This document shows, piece after piece, positions 1 through 12,683 of a stretch of DNA of 64,000 nucleotides (positions are counted from its first letter, which is position 1; each line of letters begins with the position of its first letter). The position numbers were made by a program, and so were the translations under genes. The DNA comes from Sipunculus nudus (lineage: Eukaryota > Annelida > Sipuncula > Golfingiida > Sipunculidae). The notes under the pieces were generated by a model. It searched no databases. It was not told the origin of the DNA and worked only from the letters and a program-made list of their open reading frames with translations. The stretch is taken from positions 27,443,840 to 27,507,839 of the forward strand of contig CM049322.1 of NCBI GenBank assembly GCA_026874595.1, given 5' to 3'.

Positions 1-1884
1 ACTTGCAACCATTTTTGCACAGCGTCCATCTGTTCATCTGCCTTGGGATGATATCACTCATATCTCAGCAGTGGTTTGCCTTTTCCACCTGAAATTTTGC
101 AGGTTTATACATCCTGGACAGCTTTCTTGATTTTATGACAGGTGGCACCACCTACATTCACGTTTACTCTGCAGACATCCAAGCTCATATCTCAGGAACT
201 GTTTGACTGATTGGGAAAATTTTGCATGTGTATAGATCTCACATAGCTTTTCATCATAGGCAAAACTGGTGGTGCCAACTGCAACCACTTATGCACATCG
301 TCCATCTGTTCATCTGCCTTGGGATAAAATCACTCATATCTCAGCAGTGGTTTGACTTATCCACCTGAAATTTTGCAGGTTCATACATGCTGGACATTTT
401 CTCGATTTATGCCAAGTGGCGCCACCTACATTCACGTTTACTCTGCAGACATCCAAGCTCATATCTCGGGAACTGTTTGACCGATTGGGCCAAAATTTTG
501 CTTGTGTATAGATCTCACATAGCTCTTCATCATAGGGGAAAAATGGTGGTGCCACCTGCAACCATTAATGCACAGCACCCATCTGTTCATCTGCCTTGGG
601 ATAAAATCACTCATATCTCAGCAGTGGTTTGACACATCCACCTGAAATTTTGCAGGTTTATACATCCTGGAAAGTTTTCTTGATTTTATGACAGATGGCG
701 CTACCTACATTCACGTTTACTCTGCAGACATCCAAGCTCATATCTCTGGAACCGTTTGGGCCTAAATATTGCATGTGTATAGATCTCACATAGTTCTTCA
801 TCATAGGCAAAACCGGTGGTGCCACCTGCAATCATTTATGCACAGCATCCATCTGTTCATCTGCCTTTGGATAAAATCACTCATATCTCAGAAGTGGTTT
901 GACTTATCCATCTGAAATTTTGCAGGTTATTACATCCTGGACAGCCTTCTCAATTTTATAACAGGTGGCGCCACCTACATTCACTTTTACTCTGCAGACA
1001 TCCAAGCTCATATCTCGGGAACCGTTTGACCGATTGGGCCAAAATTTTGCTTGTTTATAGATCTCACATAGCTCTTCATCATAAGCAAAACTGGTGGCGC
1101 CACCTGCAACCACTTATGCACAGCATCCATCTGTTCATCTGCCTTTGATAAAATCACTCATATCTCAGAAGTGGTTTGACTTATCCACCTGAAATTTTGC
1201 AGGTTATTACATCCTGGACAGCCTTCTTGATTTTATAACAGGTGGCGCCACCTACATTCACGTTTACTCTGCAGACATCCAAGCTCATATCTCACGAACC
1301 GTTTGACTGATTGGGAAAAATTTTGCATGTGTATAGATCTCACATAGCTTTTCATCATAGGCAAAACTGGTGGTGCCAACTGCAACCACTTATGCACAGC
1401 GTCCATCTGTTCATCTGCCTTGGGATAAAATCACTCATATCTCAGGAGTGGTTTGACATATCCACCTGAAATTTTGCAGGTTTATACATCCTGGACAGCT
1501 TTCTCGATTTATGCCAAGTGGCGCCACCTACATTCACGTTACTCTGCAGACATCCAAGCTCGTATCTCTGGAACTGTTTGACCGGTTGGGCCAAAATTTT
1601 GCATGTGTATAGATATCACATAGCTCTTCATCATAGGCAAAACTGGTGGTGCCAACTGCAACCACTTATGCACATCGTCCATCTGTTCATCTGCCTTGGG
1701 ATAAAATCACTCATATCTCAGGAGTGGTTTGACATATCCACCTGAAATTTTGCTGCAGAATCCATGCTTATATGCAACACACCTCACTCTATTCCCCTTG
1801 CCACTTAATCCATGCCTCACTTCACCCGTCCCACTCTGATATCTGCAGATACACATAGTCGCTTGTCGACTACCCATATTCTAG
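1..1884 (+). mobile_element. Helitron-like element, family A, copy 1 (5' end outside window)
   Basis: The body is a tandem array of an imperfect unit of about 280 bp. Each unit carries the phrase ATATCTCnGGAACnGTTTGAC and two TGGTGGCGCCACCT-type palindromes. The 3' end matches the Helitron plan: inverted repeat TAGTCG-CTTGT-CGACTA, a short spacer, CTAG at 1881-1884, then a T outside. The same terminus recurs at 25023-25026 and 38061-38064. No Rep/helicase coding is visible, so it would be non-autonomous. The short open frames here are by-products of the repeat. Confidence 0.7.
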
Positions 1885-2056
1885 TTTTAAAATGTCCTAG
1901 TCTGAAACTTGCAGGTCCAAAATGTCTATTTTGCTTAAATCATAATGACTGAGGTATATATGCAGGGCTTAAAAGGATCAATATTAAATTTAAAAAATAA
2001 TCCTCCATTCATACTCCCAAACTTTGCACAGGTTCGCATTAGGCCTGTAGGCTTTG
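1885..2056 (+). mobile_element. 3' tail of a family P element
   Basis: The sequence after the A terminus matches 38065-38235 closely, including the phrases GTCCTAGTCTGAAACTTGCAGGT and CACAGGTTCGCATTAGG in separate places. It ends in the palindrome-like AGGCCTGTAGGC followed by TTTG and T-rich DNA. Family A is therefore nested inside a P element here, as it is at 34747-38235. Confidence 0.6.
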
Positions 2057-2175
2057 TTTTGAATTCATATCTTTACTGGTAGGATTTTGAGATCTTTTTT
2101 TGTATTACAAGTGGTTGCACTGATAAAAATGCTAATATGATAATGTATCAACAAAATTATAACAAGTATTTCTTG

Positions 2176-2365
2176 CAGGGTTGGGGTAATTGTAATATGT
2201 AAATGTAATTACCTGTAATAATTACATTTTTTTCAAGTAATTGAATGTAATTTGTAATTGAACAAAATTCAATTACAGGTAATTGTAATTGTAATGATTA
2301 CAAGGGTAAAAATAGGTGTAATTTCAATTACTTTTCAATTACTTTTCAATTACTTTCCAAATTCA
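2176..2365. repeat. TAATTAC-rich inverted-repeat fragment
   Basis: A stretch dense in alternating GTAATTAC/GTAATTG motifs that can pair with themselves, opening with CAGGGTTGGGG. The opening resembles a hAT-type end, but no matching right end is seen. Best treated as a truncated miniature element. Confidence 0.35.
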
Positions 2366-2445
2366 TGACATAGCACCATACCTCATTCCTTTGCACAGTT
2401 TATCAAAACACTTTTGGGTTAGGATTATAAGCTATGATTATTGTA

Positions 2446-4075
2446 TCCCCAGACAAAGTCAGGAGATACTATGTTTTCATACTGGTCCAGCTGCCGGCGC
2501 CTCCGCATATAAATCTTGTTGGCGAGATAACTCAAAAAATATTTCACGGATCTTTACCAAACTTGGTTTATGTATACATATGGATGAGAGGACAACCTCT
2601 ATTTAAAATGAGGTCATGACCTTTACTAGGAGAGTGGCCTTGACCTTGAATATTGCCATATATGGTGAAAATTACACAAAATCATTAATATCTCAATAAG
2701 GGATGCATGGATTGGTCCAAAAATCAATTTGATCGAAGATCTTGAATAGTATTGTCATGTATCGGAAACAGCAGGCGCCACCTATTATTCTTTTACTTTT
2801 TTTCGTGCCGTTTAATACCCCCAAAATTGCCAGTTGACAGTACTGTTAGCATTATAAGTAAAAAACTAATGGACAGATTTTTTTCATATTATACATATAC
2901 ATAGACATGTGTTATGGGATGATGTATATATAAATTGGGGTCATGACCTTTCCTATGAGAGTGGCCTTGACCTTGAATATTGCCATATATGATGAAAATT
3001 ACACAAAATCATTAATATCTCAATAAGGGATGCATGGATTGGTCCAAAAATTTAACTTGACCGAAGATCTTAGATAGTGTTGTCATGTACCGGAAACTGT
3101 TAGTGCCACCTGTTATTCTTTAACTTGTTTTCGTGCCGTTTAATACCCCCATTATTGCCACTTAACAGTACCGGAGCATTATAAGTCAAAAACTGATGGA
3201 CAGATTTCTTTCATATTATACATATTCATAGACATGTGTTATGGGATGATGTATATATAAATTAGCGTCATGACCTTTCCTATGAGAGTGGCCTTGAGTT
3301 GACCTTGAATATTGCCATATATGATGAAAATTACACAAAATCATTAATATCTCAATAAGGGATGCATGGATTGGTCCAAAAATCAACTTGACCGAAGATC
3401 TTGGATAGTGTTGTCATGTACCGGAAACTGTTAGTGCCACCTGTTATTCTTTAACTTGTTTTCGTGCCGTTTAATACCCCCATTATTGCCACTTAACAGT
3501 ACCGGAGCATTATAAGTCAAAAACTGATGGACAGATTTCTTTCATATTATACATATACATAGACATGTGTTATGGGATGATGTATATATAAATTAGCGTC
3601 ATGACCTTTCCTATGAGAGTGGCCTTGAGTTGACCTTGAATATTGCCATATATGATGAAAATTACACAAAATCATTAATATCTCAATAAGGGATGCATGG
3701 ATTGGTCCAAAAATCAACTTGACCGAAGATCTTGGATAGTGTTGTCATGTACCGGAAACTGTTAGTGCCACCTGTTATTCTTTAACTTGTTTTAGTGCCG
3801 TTTGATACCCCATCATTGCCACTTAACAGTACTGTGAGCATTATTAGTCAAAAACTTATGGACAGATTTCTTTCATATTGTGCATATACATAGACATGGG
3901 TTAGGGGATGATGTATATATAAATTGGGGTCATGACCTTTTCTATGAGAGTGACCTTTTCTATGAGAGTGGTCTGATATTAATTGTTGCTGAAGATGGGG
4001 GGCCTATTCTTAAACGGGGGGTGGGGTTAATTGTCTGGGGATACTATGGCACCTGCAGTGCCAAGAAATATCTAG
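2446..4075 (+). mobile_element. Helitron-like element, family B, copy 1
   Basis: The 5' end begins TCCCCAGACAAAGTC. Near the 3' end TTGTCTGGGGATAC is the reverse complement of the head, giving subterminal inverted repeats. The 3' end has the hairpin TGGCAC-CTGCA-GTGCCA, then AGAAATAT, then CTAG (4072-4075) and T. The body holds about four tandem units of about 330 bp (the phrase GGGATGATGTATATATAAATT recurs near 2915, 3245, 3575 and 3905). No coding capacity. The 5' limit could be a few bases further left, because ATTGTATCC precedes several family heads. Confidence 0.7.
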
Positions 4076-5227
4076 TTGAATAAATGGTACCCATATAAAG
4101 AAATTTTCTTGAGAAATGAGGATGTTCATGACATGAGAAATTTGCATTAACAAGGTACTCCAATTACAGAAGAGTTGAAAAAATGTTGCACACTTTTTTT
4201 AATATGTTAAATTTAAAATTAATTTTCAAAATATTATAAATTTAAAATTAATTTCAGGGCTTCTTAAAGTTGAGGTTTCTTTAAGGTTTTTATTGTTTAT
4301 TCTTTTTCCAGTTGTACATATATCTGATTTGGAAAGGAAATTTTTTTTACGGATTCTTTCATTTCGTTTAATAAAATCAACACATGTATTTTAAATTGAA
4401 CACCTGTTGTCACTTGAGTGTGTGGATAATGTAGTATCTCAGTTTGGATTTTCTCAAGCAATTTTAATTTTAAAGTTGTATTTCCTTTAATTCAGTTTAC
4501 AATTAAATGTTAAAAAATATGAAGTACATGTGTATTAAATAATTTGACATAATAAGAGCCACAATTATAATATATAATGATGAAATTAATACTTCTTAAG
4601 CAGTGTATATTTTCAGGTAATTCTTTATATTGGAAATTATAAAAAAACTAAGATCTGTTACAAACATGTATTCATTTTCCCCTGCCTCAGCTGTTTGAGA
4701 AATTAGGGGGATGAGTAGTGTCTGCCATTTGTAAATGTTTCTTGTATCATAATTATAGTATCATAAAAACTAGTTGGTATCATTTTCTAATAAAAATCAG
4801 AATTTTTAAATAGATACTATATGACAAACCATCTTTAAATGATTTCCTGCACATATCTGCTTTTTATGTCTGTTTTTTTGTTTGTTTTTTTTTAAGAAAG
4901 AAAACAACATATATACAGGACAGATTTATTAATAATATTGCCAAAAGGCAAAAAGCATTTGCATTAAAAATTTCAAATACAATATAAAAACTTTAACCTG
5001 TTTCCTGTATGCCAGGATCAGGTAGAATTTCATCATAGGTAAATTCAACTGAGCACCATTACCCAGGAGTAACCTGGTTTTATTTAATATAAGGATATAC
5101 CAACATTCTGTTAATGATGCAAAGTGAAAGTCAGTAACTGTGCACACAATTTACTATTTTCTGAATTTACATAATCACACAACATTTATATATGTAGACA
5201 CGAAGAACACAAAACTTGGTAAAAGTC
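4076..5227. other. AT-rich intronic DNA, no gene recognised
   Basis: Intron of the RBM7-like gene. It is AT-rich with T and A runs. I see no tandem repeat, no element terminus and no convincing open frame; the 72-codon minus-strand frame at 4929-5147 has no recognisable motif. Confidence 0.5.
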
Positions 5228-5508
5228 TTTTTTAGCTCAGCTGACTATAAGTCAACTGTGCTATAGCCATGCTCCTTTATCCGTCAGCTAACTGTCCTTC
5301 TATCCGTCCGTCATTTTGTCTGTTAAAATGGCACATTTTGCAACCAGTGAACCTATGAATCCGAATTTTGGCTTACAGTTGTCCCCAAAATCTCCTATCG
5401 GTAATACCAAAAATTGGGTCACTACATCTTCCTTCCTTCGAGATATGAAATGGAAAACCTCAATTTTCCATTAAAAACCCATTGTTACACTTCAAGACTG
5501 CATAATAT
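5228..5508 (+). mobile_element. Family S element, 5' fragment
   Basis: Starts with TTTTTTAGCTCAGCTGACTA, followed by a GTCCGTC-like block and the phrase CCCCAAAATCTCCTA seen in every S copy. It breaks off at ACTTCAAGACTGC, where the 54-bp minisatellite begins. The rest of the element is missing. Confidence 0.6.
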
Positions 5509-7677
5509 CTATGTACGTTCAGGCTGGTCTGAGTGTTGTTGATGTATTGGTGATGTCATACTGTATGTACATTCTGGCTGGTCTGAGTGGGATGTATTGG
5601 TGATGTCATACTGTATGTACGTTATGGCTGGTCTGAGTGTTGTTGATGTATTTGTGATGTTATACTTTATGTACGTTATGGCAGGTCTGAGTGTTGTTGA
5701 TGTATTTGTGATGTTATACTTTATGTACGTTATGACAGGTCTGAGTGTTGTTGATGTATTGGTGATGTCATACTGTATGTACATTATGGCTGGTCTGAGT
5801 GTTGTTGATGTATTGGTGATGTCATGCTGTATGTACATTCAGGCTGGTCTGAGTGTTGTTGATGTATTGGTAATGTCATGCTGTATGTATGTTATGGCAG
5901 GTCTGAGTGTTGTTGATGTATTTGTGATGTTATACTGTATGTACATTATGGCTGGTCTGAGTGTTGTTGATGTATTTGTGATGTCATACTTTATGTACGT
6001 TATGGCAGGTATGAGTGTTGTTGATGTATTTGTGATGTTGTACTTTATGTATGTTATGGCTGGTCTGAGTGTTGTTGATGTATTTGTGATGTCATACTTT
6101 ATGTACGTTATGGCAGGTATGAGTGTTGTTGATGTATTTGTGATGTTGTACTTTATGTACGTTATGGCAGGTCTGAGTGTTGTTGATGTATTGGTGATGT
6201 CATACTGTATGTACATTATGGCTGGTCTGAGTGTTGTTGATGTATTTGTGATGTCATACTTTATGTACGTTATGGCAGGTATGAGTGTTGTTGATGTATT
6301 GGTGATGTTGTACTTTATGTACGTTATGGCTGGTCTGAGTGTTGTTGATGTATTGGTGATGTCATACTGTATGTACGTTATGGCTGGTCTGAGTGTTGTT
6401 AATGTATTGGTGATGTCATACTGTATGTACGTTATGGCTGGTCTGAGTGTTGTTGATGTATTGGTGATGTCATACTGTATGTACGTTATGGCTGGTCTAA
6501 GTGTTGTTGATGTATTGGTGATGTCATACTGTATGTACGTTATGGCAGGTCTGAGTGTTGTTGATGTATTTGTGATGTCATACTTTATGTACGTTATGGC
6601 AGGTCTGAGTGTTGTTGATGTATTTGTGATGTCATACTTTATGTATGTTATGGCTGGTCTGAGTGTTGTCGATGTATTTGTGATGTTATACTATATGTAC
6701 TTTCAGGCTGGTCTGAGTGTTGTTGATGTATTTGTGATGTTATACTATATGTACTTTCAGGCTGGTCTGAGTGTTGTTGATGTATTTGTGATGTTATACT
6801 ATATGTACTTTCAGGCTGGTCTGGTGTTGTTGATGTATTTGTGATGTTATACTTTATGTACGTTATGGCAGGTCTGAGTGTTGTTGATGTATTTGTGATG
6901 TTATACTTTATGTACTTTCAGGCTGGTCTGAGTGTTGTTGATGTATTTGTGATGTTATACTTTATGTACGTTATGACAGGTCTGAGTGTTGTTGATGTAT
7001 TTGTGATGTTATACTTTATGTATGTTATGGCTGGTCTGAGTGTTGTTGATGTATTGGTGATGTTATACTTTATGTACGTTATGGCAGGTCTGAGTGTTGT
7101 TGATGTATTTGTGATGTTATACTTTATGTACTTTCAGGCTGGTCTGAGTGTTGTTGATGTATTTGTGATGTTATACTTTATGTACGTTATGACAGGTCTG
7201 AGTGTTGTTGATGTATTTGTGATGTTATACTTTATGTATGTTATGGCTGGTCTGAGTGTTGTTGATGTATTTGTGATGTTATACTTTATGTACTTTCAGG
7301 CTGGTCTGAGTGTTGTTGATGTATTTGTGATGTTATACTTTATGTACGTTATGACAGGTCTGAGTGTTGTTGATGTATTTGTGATGTTATACTTTATGTA
7401 TGTTATGGCTGGTCTGAGTGTTGTTGATGTATTGGTGATGTTATACTTTATGTACGTTATGGCAGGTCTGAGTGTTGTTGATGTATTTGTGATGTTATAC
7501 TTTATGTACTTTCAGGCTGGTCTGAGTGTTGTTGATGTATTTGTGATGTTATACTTTATGTACGTTATGGCTGGTCTGAGTGTTGTTGATGTATTGGTGA
7601 TGTCATGCTGTATGTATGTTATGGCTGGTCTGAGTGTTGTTGATGTATTTGTGATGTCATACTTTATGTACTTTCAG
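5509..7677 (+). repeat. 54-bp minisatellite ending at an RBM7-like 3' splice site (about 40 copies)
   Basis: The unit is 54 bp (18 codons) and reads GGTCTGAGTGTTGTTGATG with a TATACTTTATGTACGTTATG-like half. Variants differ at the junction: GTTATGGCA, GTTATGACA or CTTTCAGGCT. The last unit runs straight into the exon, and TACTTTCAG|GCTGGTC is both repeat sequence and the real acceptor. At least four upstream copies carry the same acceptor-like string exactly 3, 7, 10 and 14 units upstream (exon starts would be 7516, 7300, 7138 and 6922). The long open frames over the array exist only because 54 is divisible by three. Confidence 0.9.
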
Positions 7678-7823
7678 GCTGGTCCAGTAGAACATGTCCA
7701 TCTTGCCACTGACAAAGAAGGAAACAAACGAGGGTTTGCATTCATCAAGTTTTACCATGATGTGTCGGTGCCATATGCACTGAACATAATGGATGGCATG
7801 AGACTGTTTGACAGACCACTCAG
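7678..7823 (+). CDS. RBM7: RBM7/RBM11-like RNA-binding protein, internal exon (second half of RRM)
   Basis: The exon opens in phase 0 after TACTTTCAG and ends CTCAG|GTAAGTA, leaving two bases of a split Arg codon. It encodes AGPVEHVHLATDKEGNKRG and then FAFIKF, followed by a segment ending RLFDRPLR. KRGFAFIKF is an RNP1 motif. AGPV, the (A/V)SVPYA block and RP(L/I) are landmarks I know from vertebrate RBM7, an RRM subunit of the nuclear exosome targeting (NEXT) complex that binds U-rich RNA and helps direct it to exosome decay. The RNP2 half of the RRM must lie on an upstream exon outside the window. RBM11 is the close alternative. Both exon edges are embedded in minisatellites, so the splice sites have many near-copies. 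Confidence 0.85.
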
Positions 7824-8083
7824 GTAAGTACACTGAACATAATGGATGGCATGAGACTGTTTGACAGACCACTCCGGTAAGTACACTGAACATTATGGAT
7901 GGCATGAGACTGTTTGACAGACCACTCTGGTAAGTACACTGAACATAATGGATGGCATGAGACTGTTAGACAGACCACTCCGGTAAGTACACTGAACATA
8001 ATGGATGGCATGAGACTGTTTGACAGACCACTCCAGTAAGTACACTGAACATAATGTATGGCATCAGACTACACTGGTAAGTA
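7824..8083 (+). repeat. 53-bp minisatellite made of exon end plus 5' splice site, left part
   Basis: Each unit is the last 46 nt of the exon (from 7778, CACTGAACATAATGG) joined to the first 7 nt of the intron (GTAAGTA). Donor-like GTAAG strings start at 7824 (real), 7877, 7930, 7983 and 8036, spaced exactly 53 bp, with a shortened copy at 8077. The array continues at 13054 after a transposon insertion. Reading through the first donor meets TAA at once, in CTC AGG TAA. Confidence 0.9.
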
Positions 8084-8158
8084 CAATGAAACCCTGCCTT
8101 GCGACCACCCCACAATTTCAACCACCCCACAGTTATGACCACTTTGCTTGGTCCTGAC

Positions 8159-11100
8159 TTTTTTTTAGCAAAACTGTGAGCTTATGCAATGGTGTGGCGT
8201 CGTCCTGCGTCTGTCGTCCGTCGTCTGTATGTTAACCCATACTATCTTGAAAATGGCAAGAGTTAGCATCACAAAATTTTATGCAAAATATTAGTCATCT
8301 AAAAAACTATAACGGATTTTGCTTATTTTTTGGCTAACTGCATTTTCTTAGATTTTATAGGGAAAAAGCTAAAATAAGCTTTAAAAATCTTCTTCTCCGA
8401 AACTGTTCAGCATATTTGTCCAATATTTCACAGAAATGATTCCTGGAACAATCTTTCTCAAGTTTTTTCGAATGGTTTAAGTTCGGTGAATTTTGGCCGA
8501 GTTACAGGAAGTTGAACTTAGTCATCTGTCCAAAAAAGCATACTAAAAGTACAATCTCAGAAACTGCTGGAGCTATCATCACCAAATTTTATGCCAATGT
8601 TGTTCACATGAGACATATCTAAAATTGAGATATTGGTGGCGCCACCTGCATTGGCCTTTTTTGTACAGGGGTCAGGGGTCATCAGTGCCCGTATCATACT
8701 GACGGCTACAAAAAACTTCTTCTCTGAAACCATATGGCCAAAAAGTTTAATATCGCTCAGAAATGATCCTAGAGTAGTGCTTTCTGAAGTTTGTTCAAAT
8801 GGTCTCAGTTCAGTGACTTTTAGCTGAGTTATTGGAAGCTGAATTTAGTCATATGCTGTAACAGCCCATTTGAGCTCAGTGGCTACAAAGATCTTCTCCT
8901 CAAAAACCACTGGGCCAAATTCTTAAATCTCACACATTAATTATCCTTAGATGTTGATAATTCAGGTTTGTTCAACTGGTTTTGGTTCAGTGATTTTTGG
9001 CTGAGTTATGGAATGCTTAACTAAGTAGCCATTTTGCTGTATTTTCCCATATGAGTTATAAACCTGTAAAATGTTTTTTGACTGACACCACTGAGGCCAA
9101 TTTGTTTAATATTTTACATAATAATCCCCTGAATAATTCTTATAATAAAATTGTCTTTTATGGTTCCAAAGAAGAAAGAGTAATTTTACCATATATGTTA
9201 GCTGTGTGAAGCAGATACATCTAGCCTGACACCAGTTTATCAGCATTTATTAAATCATGCCTCTGACATTTAGATTTCAGGTTATCTATGGTTAATATTG
9301 ACAAGAATGTTTTTTAAAAGCTTTTAAAAAATGTAGATTTATGATTTTTAGATATTCCTCATGCCAGGCAATGTTTACAATCACAGGTATACAGCTCTCT
9401 GTGGGTATATAAAGACGGCTGTACATGGATTATAAATAATTGGTATCCATAGTCAACGTAATTCAAGATTTCGCCATCAGTGAGATGTATCTGTATTACA
9501 ATTTTGCATTCAGTATGCATCTGTAATAATTTTTAGTGAACCTGTGAGCTAATGCGATGGTGTGGTGGCGTTTGTCTTCTGTACGTTAACCCATACTATT
9601 TTGAAAATGATTGGAGCTAGCATAATGAAATTTAATGCCAAAAATTAGCAATCTGAAAAACTTTGCATTTTCTTAGATTTTATAGAGAAAAAGCTAAAAA
9701 AACCTTTAAAAATCTTCTCCTCTGAAACACTCGAGTCAGATTGTTCAATATTTCACAGAAATAATCTTTTATGCCATCTCCCTCAATTTTGTTCCAATGG
9801 TTCAAGTTTGGTGAATTTGGCCGAGTTACAGGAAGTTGAACTTAGTCATCTGTCCAAAAAAGCATACTAAAATGACAGTCTCAGAAACGGCCCGAGCTAT
9901 CATTACCAAATTTTTTGCCAGTGTTGGTCACATGAGTCATATATGAAATTCAGGTATTGGTGGCGCCACCTGCATTGACCTTTTTTTGTACGGGGTCATT
10001 TCTCATCTGTACATTAATCCATAATATTTCAGGAATAGCAGGAGCTACCATTCCCAGATTTTATGCAATAATCTGTCACATATCAAACGTTGTGGGATTC
10101 AGCTTATTTTTTTGCTATCTGCATTTACTTAGATTTTATAGGGAAAAAGCTGAAAAACTTTTAAAAGTCTTCTTCTTGTAAACAGTCCAGCCAAATTGTT
10201 CAATATTTTACATAAATGATCCCAGAGGCAAGCCCTCTAAAGTTTGTTCAAATGGTTTGCATTTGATGAATTTTAGTGGAGTTACACAAATTTGAACAGT
10301 CATTTGGCTAAGTAAGCATACTGACATAGTACTCTCAGAAATGACAGAAGCTAGCATTACCAGGTATTGTGCAAATGTTGATCACATGACTCATATTTAA
10401 AGTTGTAGATTTTGTGGTGCCACCTACATTGACCTGTTTTTTATGGGCAAAATACTCATAATTTTAGCCTCTTTCTGTTTAATGATGAAACTGTCAAGTT
10501 GAATTGTTCTATTATAAAAAAGAATTATCCTGTGACATGGTTCTTTCAATCATATCAGAATATACTGAGTTTGTTGATTTTTGGTTGAGTTATGAAAAGC
10601 TTAAGTTGGTCTTATGGCCATTATTATGTCTTTTTCAAACTGAGGACTGCAATAGTGTTCTTTTACAAAATTATTGTTTCAATTATATCTTCTGTAACAA
10701 TGCACAAAAATTATTCTTAGGTGGCCTTTGTTCAAGTTTACTAGAATGATTTTTGGCAGAACTATTGGACCTTCAACAATGAAAGTACTGCATCTTGTAT
10801 TATTTTAGATATTTTGATGAAAAGTTTATGAATATGTAGGCTTGAAAAAAAAAACATTTAAGCCAAAGTCTTTCAGTATGTGTAAACAGATATACCAACA
10901 GGCCAAGATTGAATCCATATCTTTAAATAGGTTGAGATACTGCCAACTGTTTCAGATTTGGCAACAGATCAAGAGTTCATTCAGTGCAGCCAGATATAGG
11001 TCAAGAGTTCAATCAGTGCAGCCAAGCACAAGCCATGTGATCACCGCATGGGTGACATGTGAACACCTCATGGGCACCATGAGATCACTTCATGGGTGTC

Positions 11101-11921
11101 AAGGCCCTCAGGGCAGGGCCCCTGCATGAGCTTATGCAATGGTGTGGCTACTGTTTCAGATTTGGCAACAGGCTAGAGGTCAGTCTGGATCTATTTATAG
11201 CTTTGGCAGACTGCCAACTATACCAGATTAGGCAACAGGTCAAGAGTTCACTCAGTGCAGCCAGGTATAGGTCAGGAGTTTACTCAGTGCAGTAGCTGCA
11301 TTCTATTTATAGCTTTGGCAGACTGCCAACTGTGTCAGATTATGCAACAGGTCAAGAGTTCACTCAGTGCAGCCTGGTATAGGTCAAAAGTTCACTAAGT
11401 CTAGCCAGGTGCAGGTCATGAGTTCACTCAGTGCAGTAGCCTGAACAAGCAATTTGTCACAGTTCACTCCGGGCAACAGCATTTCTCACCTAAGCCTGGT
11501 CAGCCCCATACATCAGACTCAAGGTAAGTTTGATGTATTTGACTAATAGTTTGACTTGTCTATGTGTCTTTGATGGCTTTAACGCTCACAAGACAGGTGT
11601 GGCCACCTACAATGACTTTTGCACAGTGTGTGTCCATGCCTTTTTCTCAGTAGGGGTTTGATATATCAGTCTGAAATAGGGCATATGTATATATCTCTTA
11701 TAGCTTAGTTGTATACAAGACTGGTGGTGCCAGCTACAATCATTTTAGTGTTGTGTGCACCCATGCCAGAATTTCAGCAGTGATGTTTGTGTAATTGTTT
11801 CTTATTCAAAATGTTTAGTACTTGTATTGTTCATATACATGAAAAGTAATGGTCCAGCATTGAAGCATTATACCTGGTGTATTTCCCAATGCACAGGTTC
11901 GCATAAGGCCTGTAGGCCTTG
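8159..11921 (+). mobile_element. Helitron-like element, family P, copy 1 (nested in the Tigger-like element)
   Basis: The head TTTTTTTTAGCAAAACTGTGAGC is followed by TTATGCAATGGTG and a CGTCGTCCGTC block. The tail is CACAGGTTCGCATAAGG, then CCTGTAGGCCTTG and TTT. A second P head occurs inside (TTTTTAGTGAACCTGTGAGC near 9529), so the copy contains a partial internal duplication. TGGTGGCGCCACCTGC occurs near 8635 and 9958. The 10950-11450 part has short tandem GTCAAGAGTTCACTCAGTGCA units. No coding capacity is recognised. Confidence 0.65.
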
Positions 11922-12539
11922 TTTAGTTTATTAATGTTTATAAATGACTCAAAATTACGACCACCCCTGAATTCAGAATTACGACCAGATTTCCTGGCCC
12001 TAGCGCTAATGCGACCCCGCTAATGCGACCACCGCTGAGAAGTACTGAAACAACATTTGTCATGAGTCAATGGCTGCACCTGGTCACAGGCGCCTTAACG
12101 AAAGATCAAAGCGGGTAACAAGGTTTCTCAACCTGAGTGTTTATCTGGTTCCGCATTACTCGGTGTCTGCGTTGGGACTCGTTGTGGCGTAGGTTATAGA
12201 TCAAAGAGGGTAATCATTGGCCTGATTACTTAATGAGCCGGTCTGCCCTGGGGTCTTGGGCTAGCGATGCTAATTGCCCCTCAGTGATCACCTGTATTAC
12301 AACTACCCCAAGTGCGGGAGTGAGAGCTTAATATTTCAACTCATCACATATTGTTCGATCCTCATTGGTCAAATTAACGACCTAGTTAATCCTAAATGTG
12401 TTCATAACTTACTCACACTGACATTTGAGCAGTCGGCAAAATGTATAAATAAAGCCTGCCTTGCCTTATCTGATAGATCGCTGTCAGTTTTTTCTGTACT
12501 TGTTCAGTTTGCATTCAAATTGCTTGCTGTTGTGCGACC

Positions 12540-12683
12540 ATGCCTCTGAAAGAGCTCTCCTTGTAGGAGAAAGTGGCGTTAATAAAGGCGGCAACACCAG
12601 GACCCAGTCAGCACCAACCAGATCAGCAGTTAAGCGTCGGTAAAACTCAAGTGCATGCAATATATACTCAAGCAGAAGGCTAA
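12540..12683 (+). pseudogene. pogo/Tigger transposase N-terminal relic (CENP-B-type HTH)
   Basis: One frame from ATG at 12540 reads MPLKELSL, a TAG stop, EKVALIKAATPG, then about 25 codons including VGKTQV, and ends at TAA (12681-12683). The pattern (L-S/T-L-x-EKVALI, then SVGKTQV and a short tail) is that of the CENP-B-like N-terminal helix-turn-helix of pogo/Tigger transposases. A TATAAATAAA string lies about 100 bp upstream at about 12439. The in-frame stop and the missing DDE domain make it non-functional. It supports the element class independently of the terminal repeats. Confidence 0.65.

Noticed and set aside
5509-7677. CRISPR array
   Set aside because: The whole unit repeats with no unique spacers, and the context is eukaryotic.
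5597-7827. Two long plus-strand open frames (415 and 328 codons)
   Set aside because: They follow the 54-bp array, whose unit is divisible by three. Only the last 146 nt before 7824 are a real exon.
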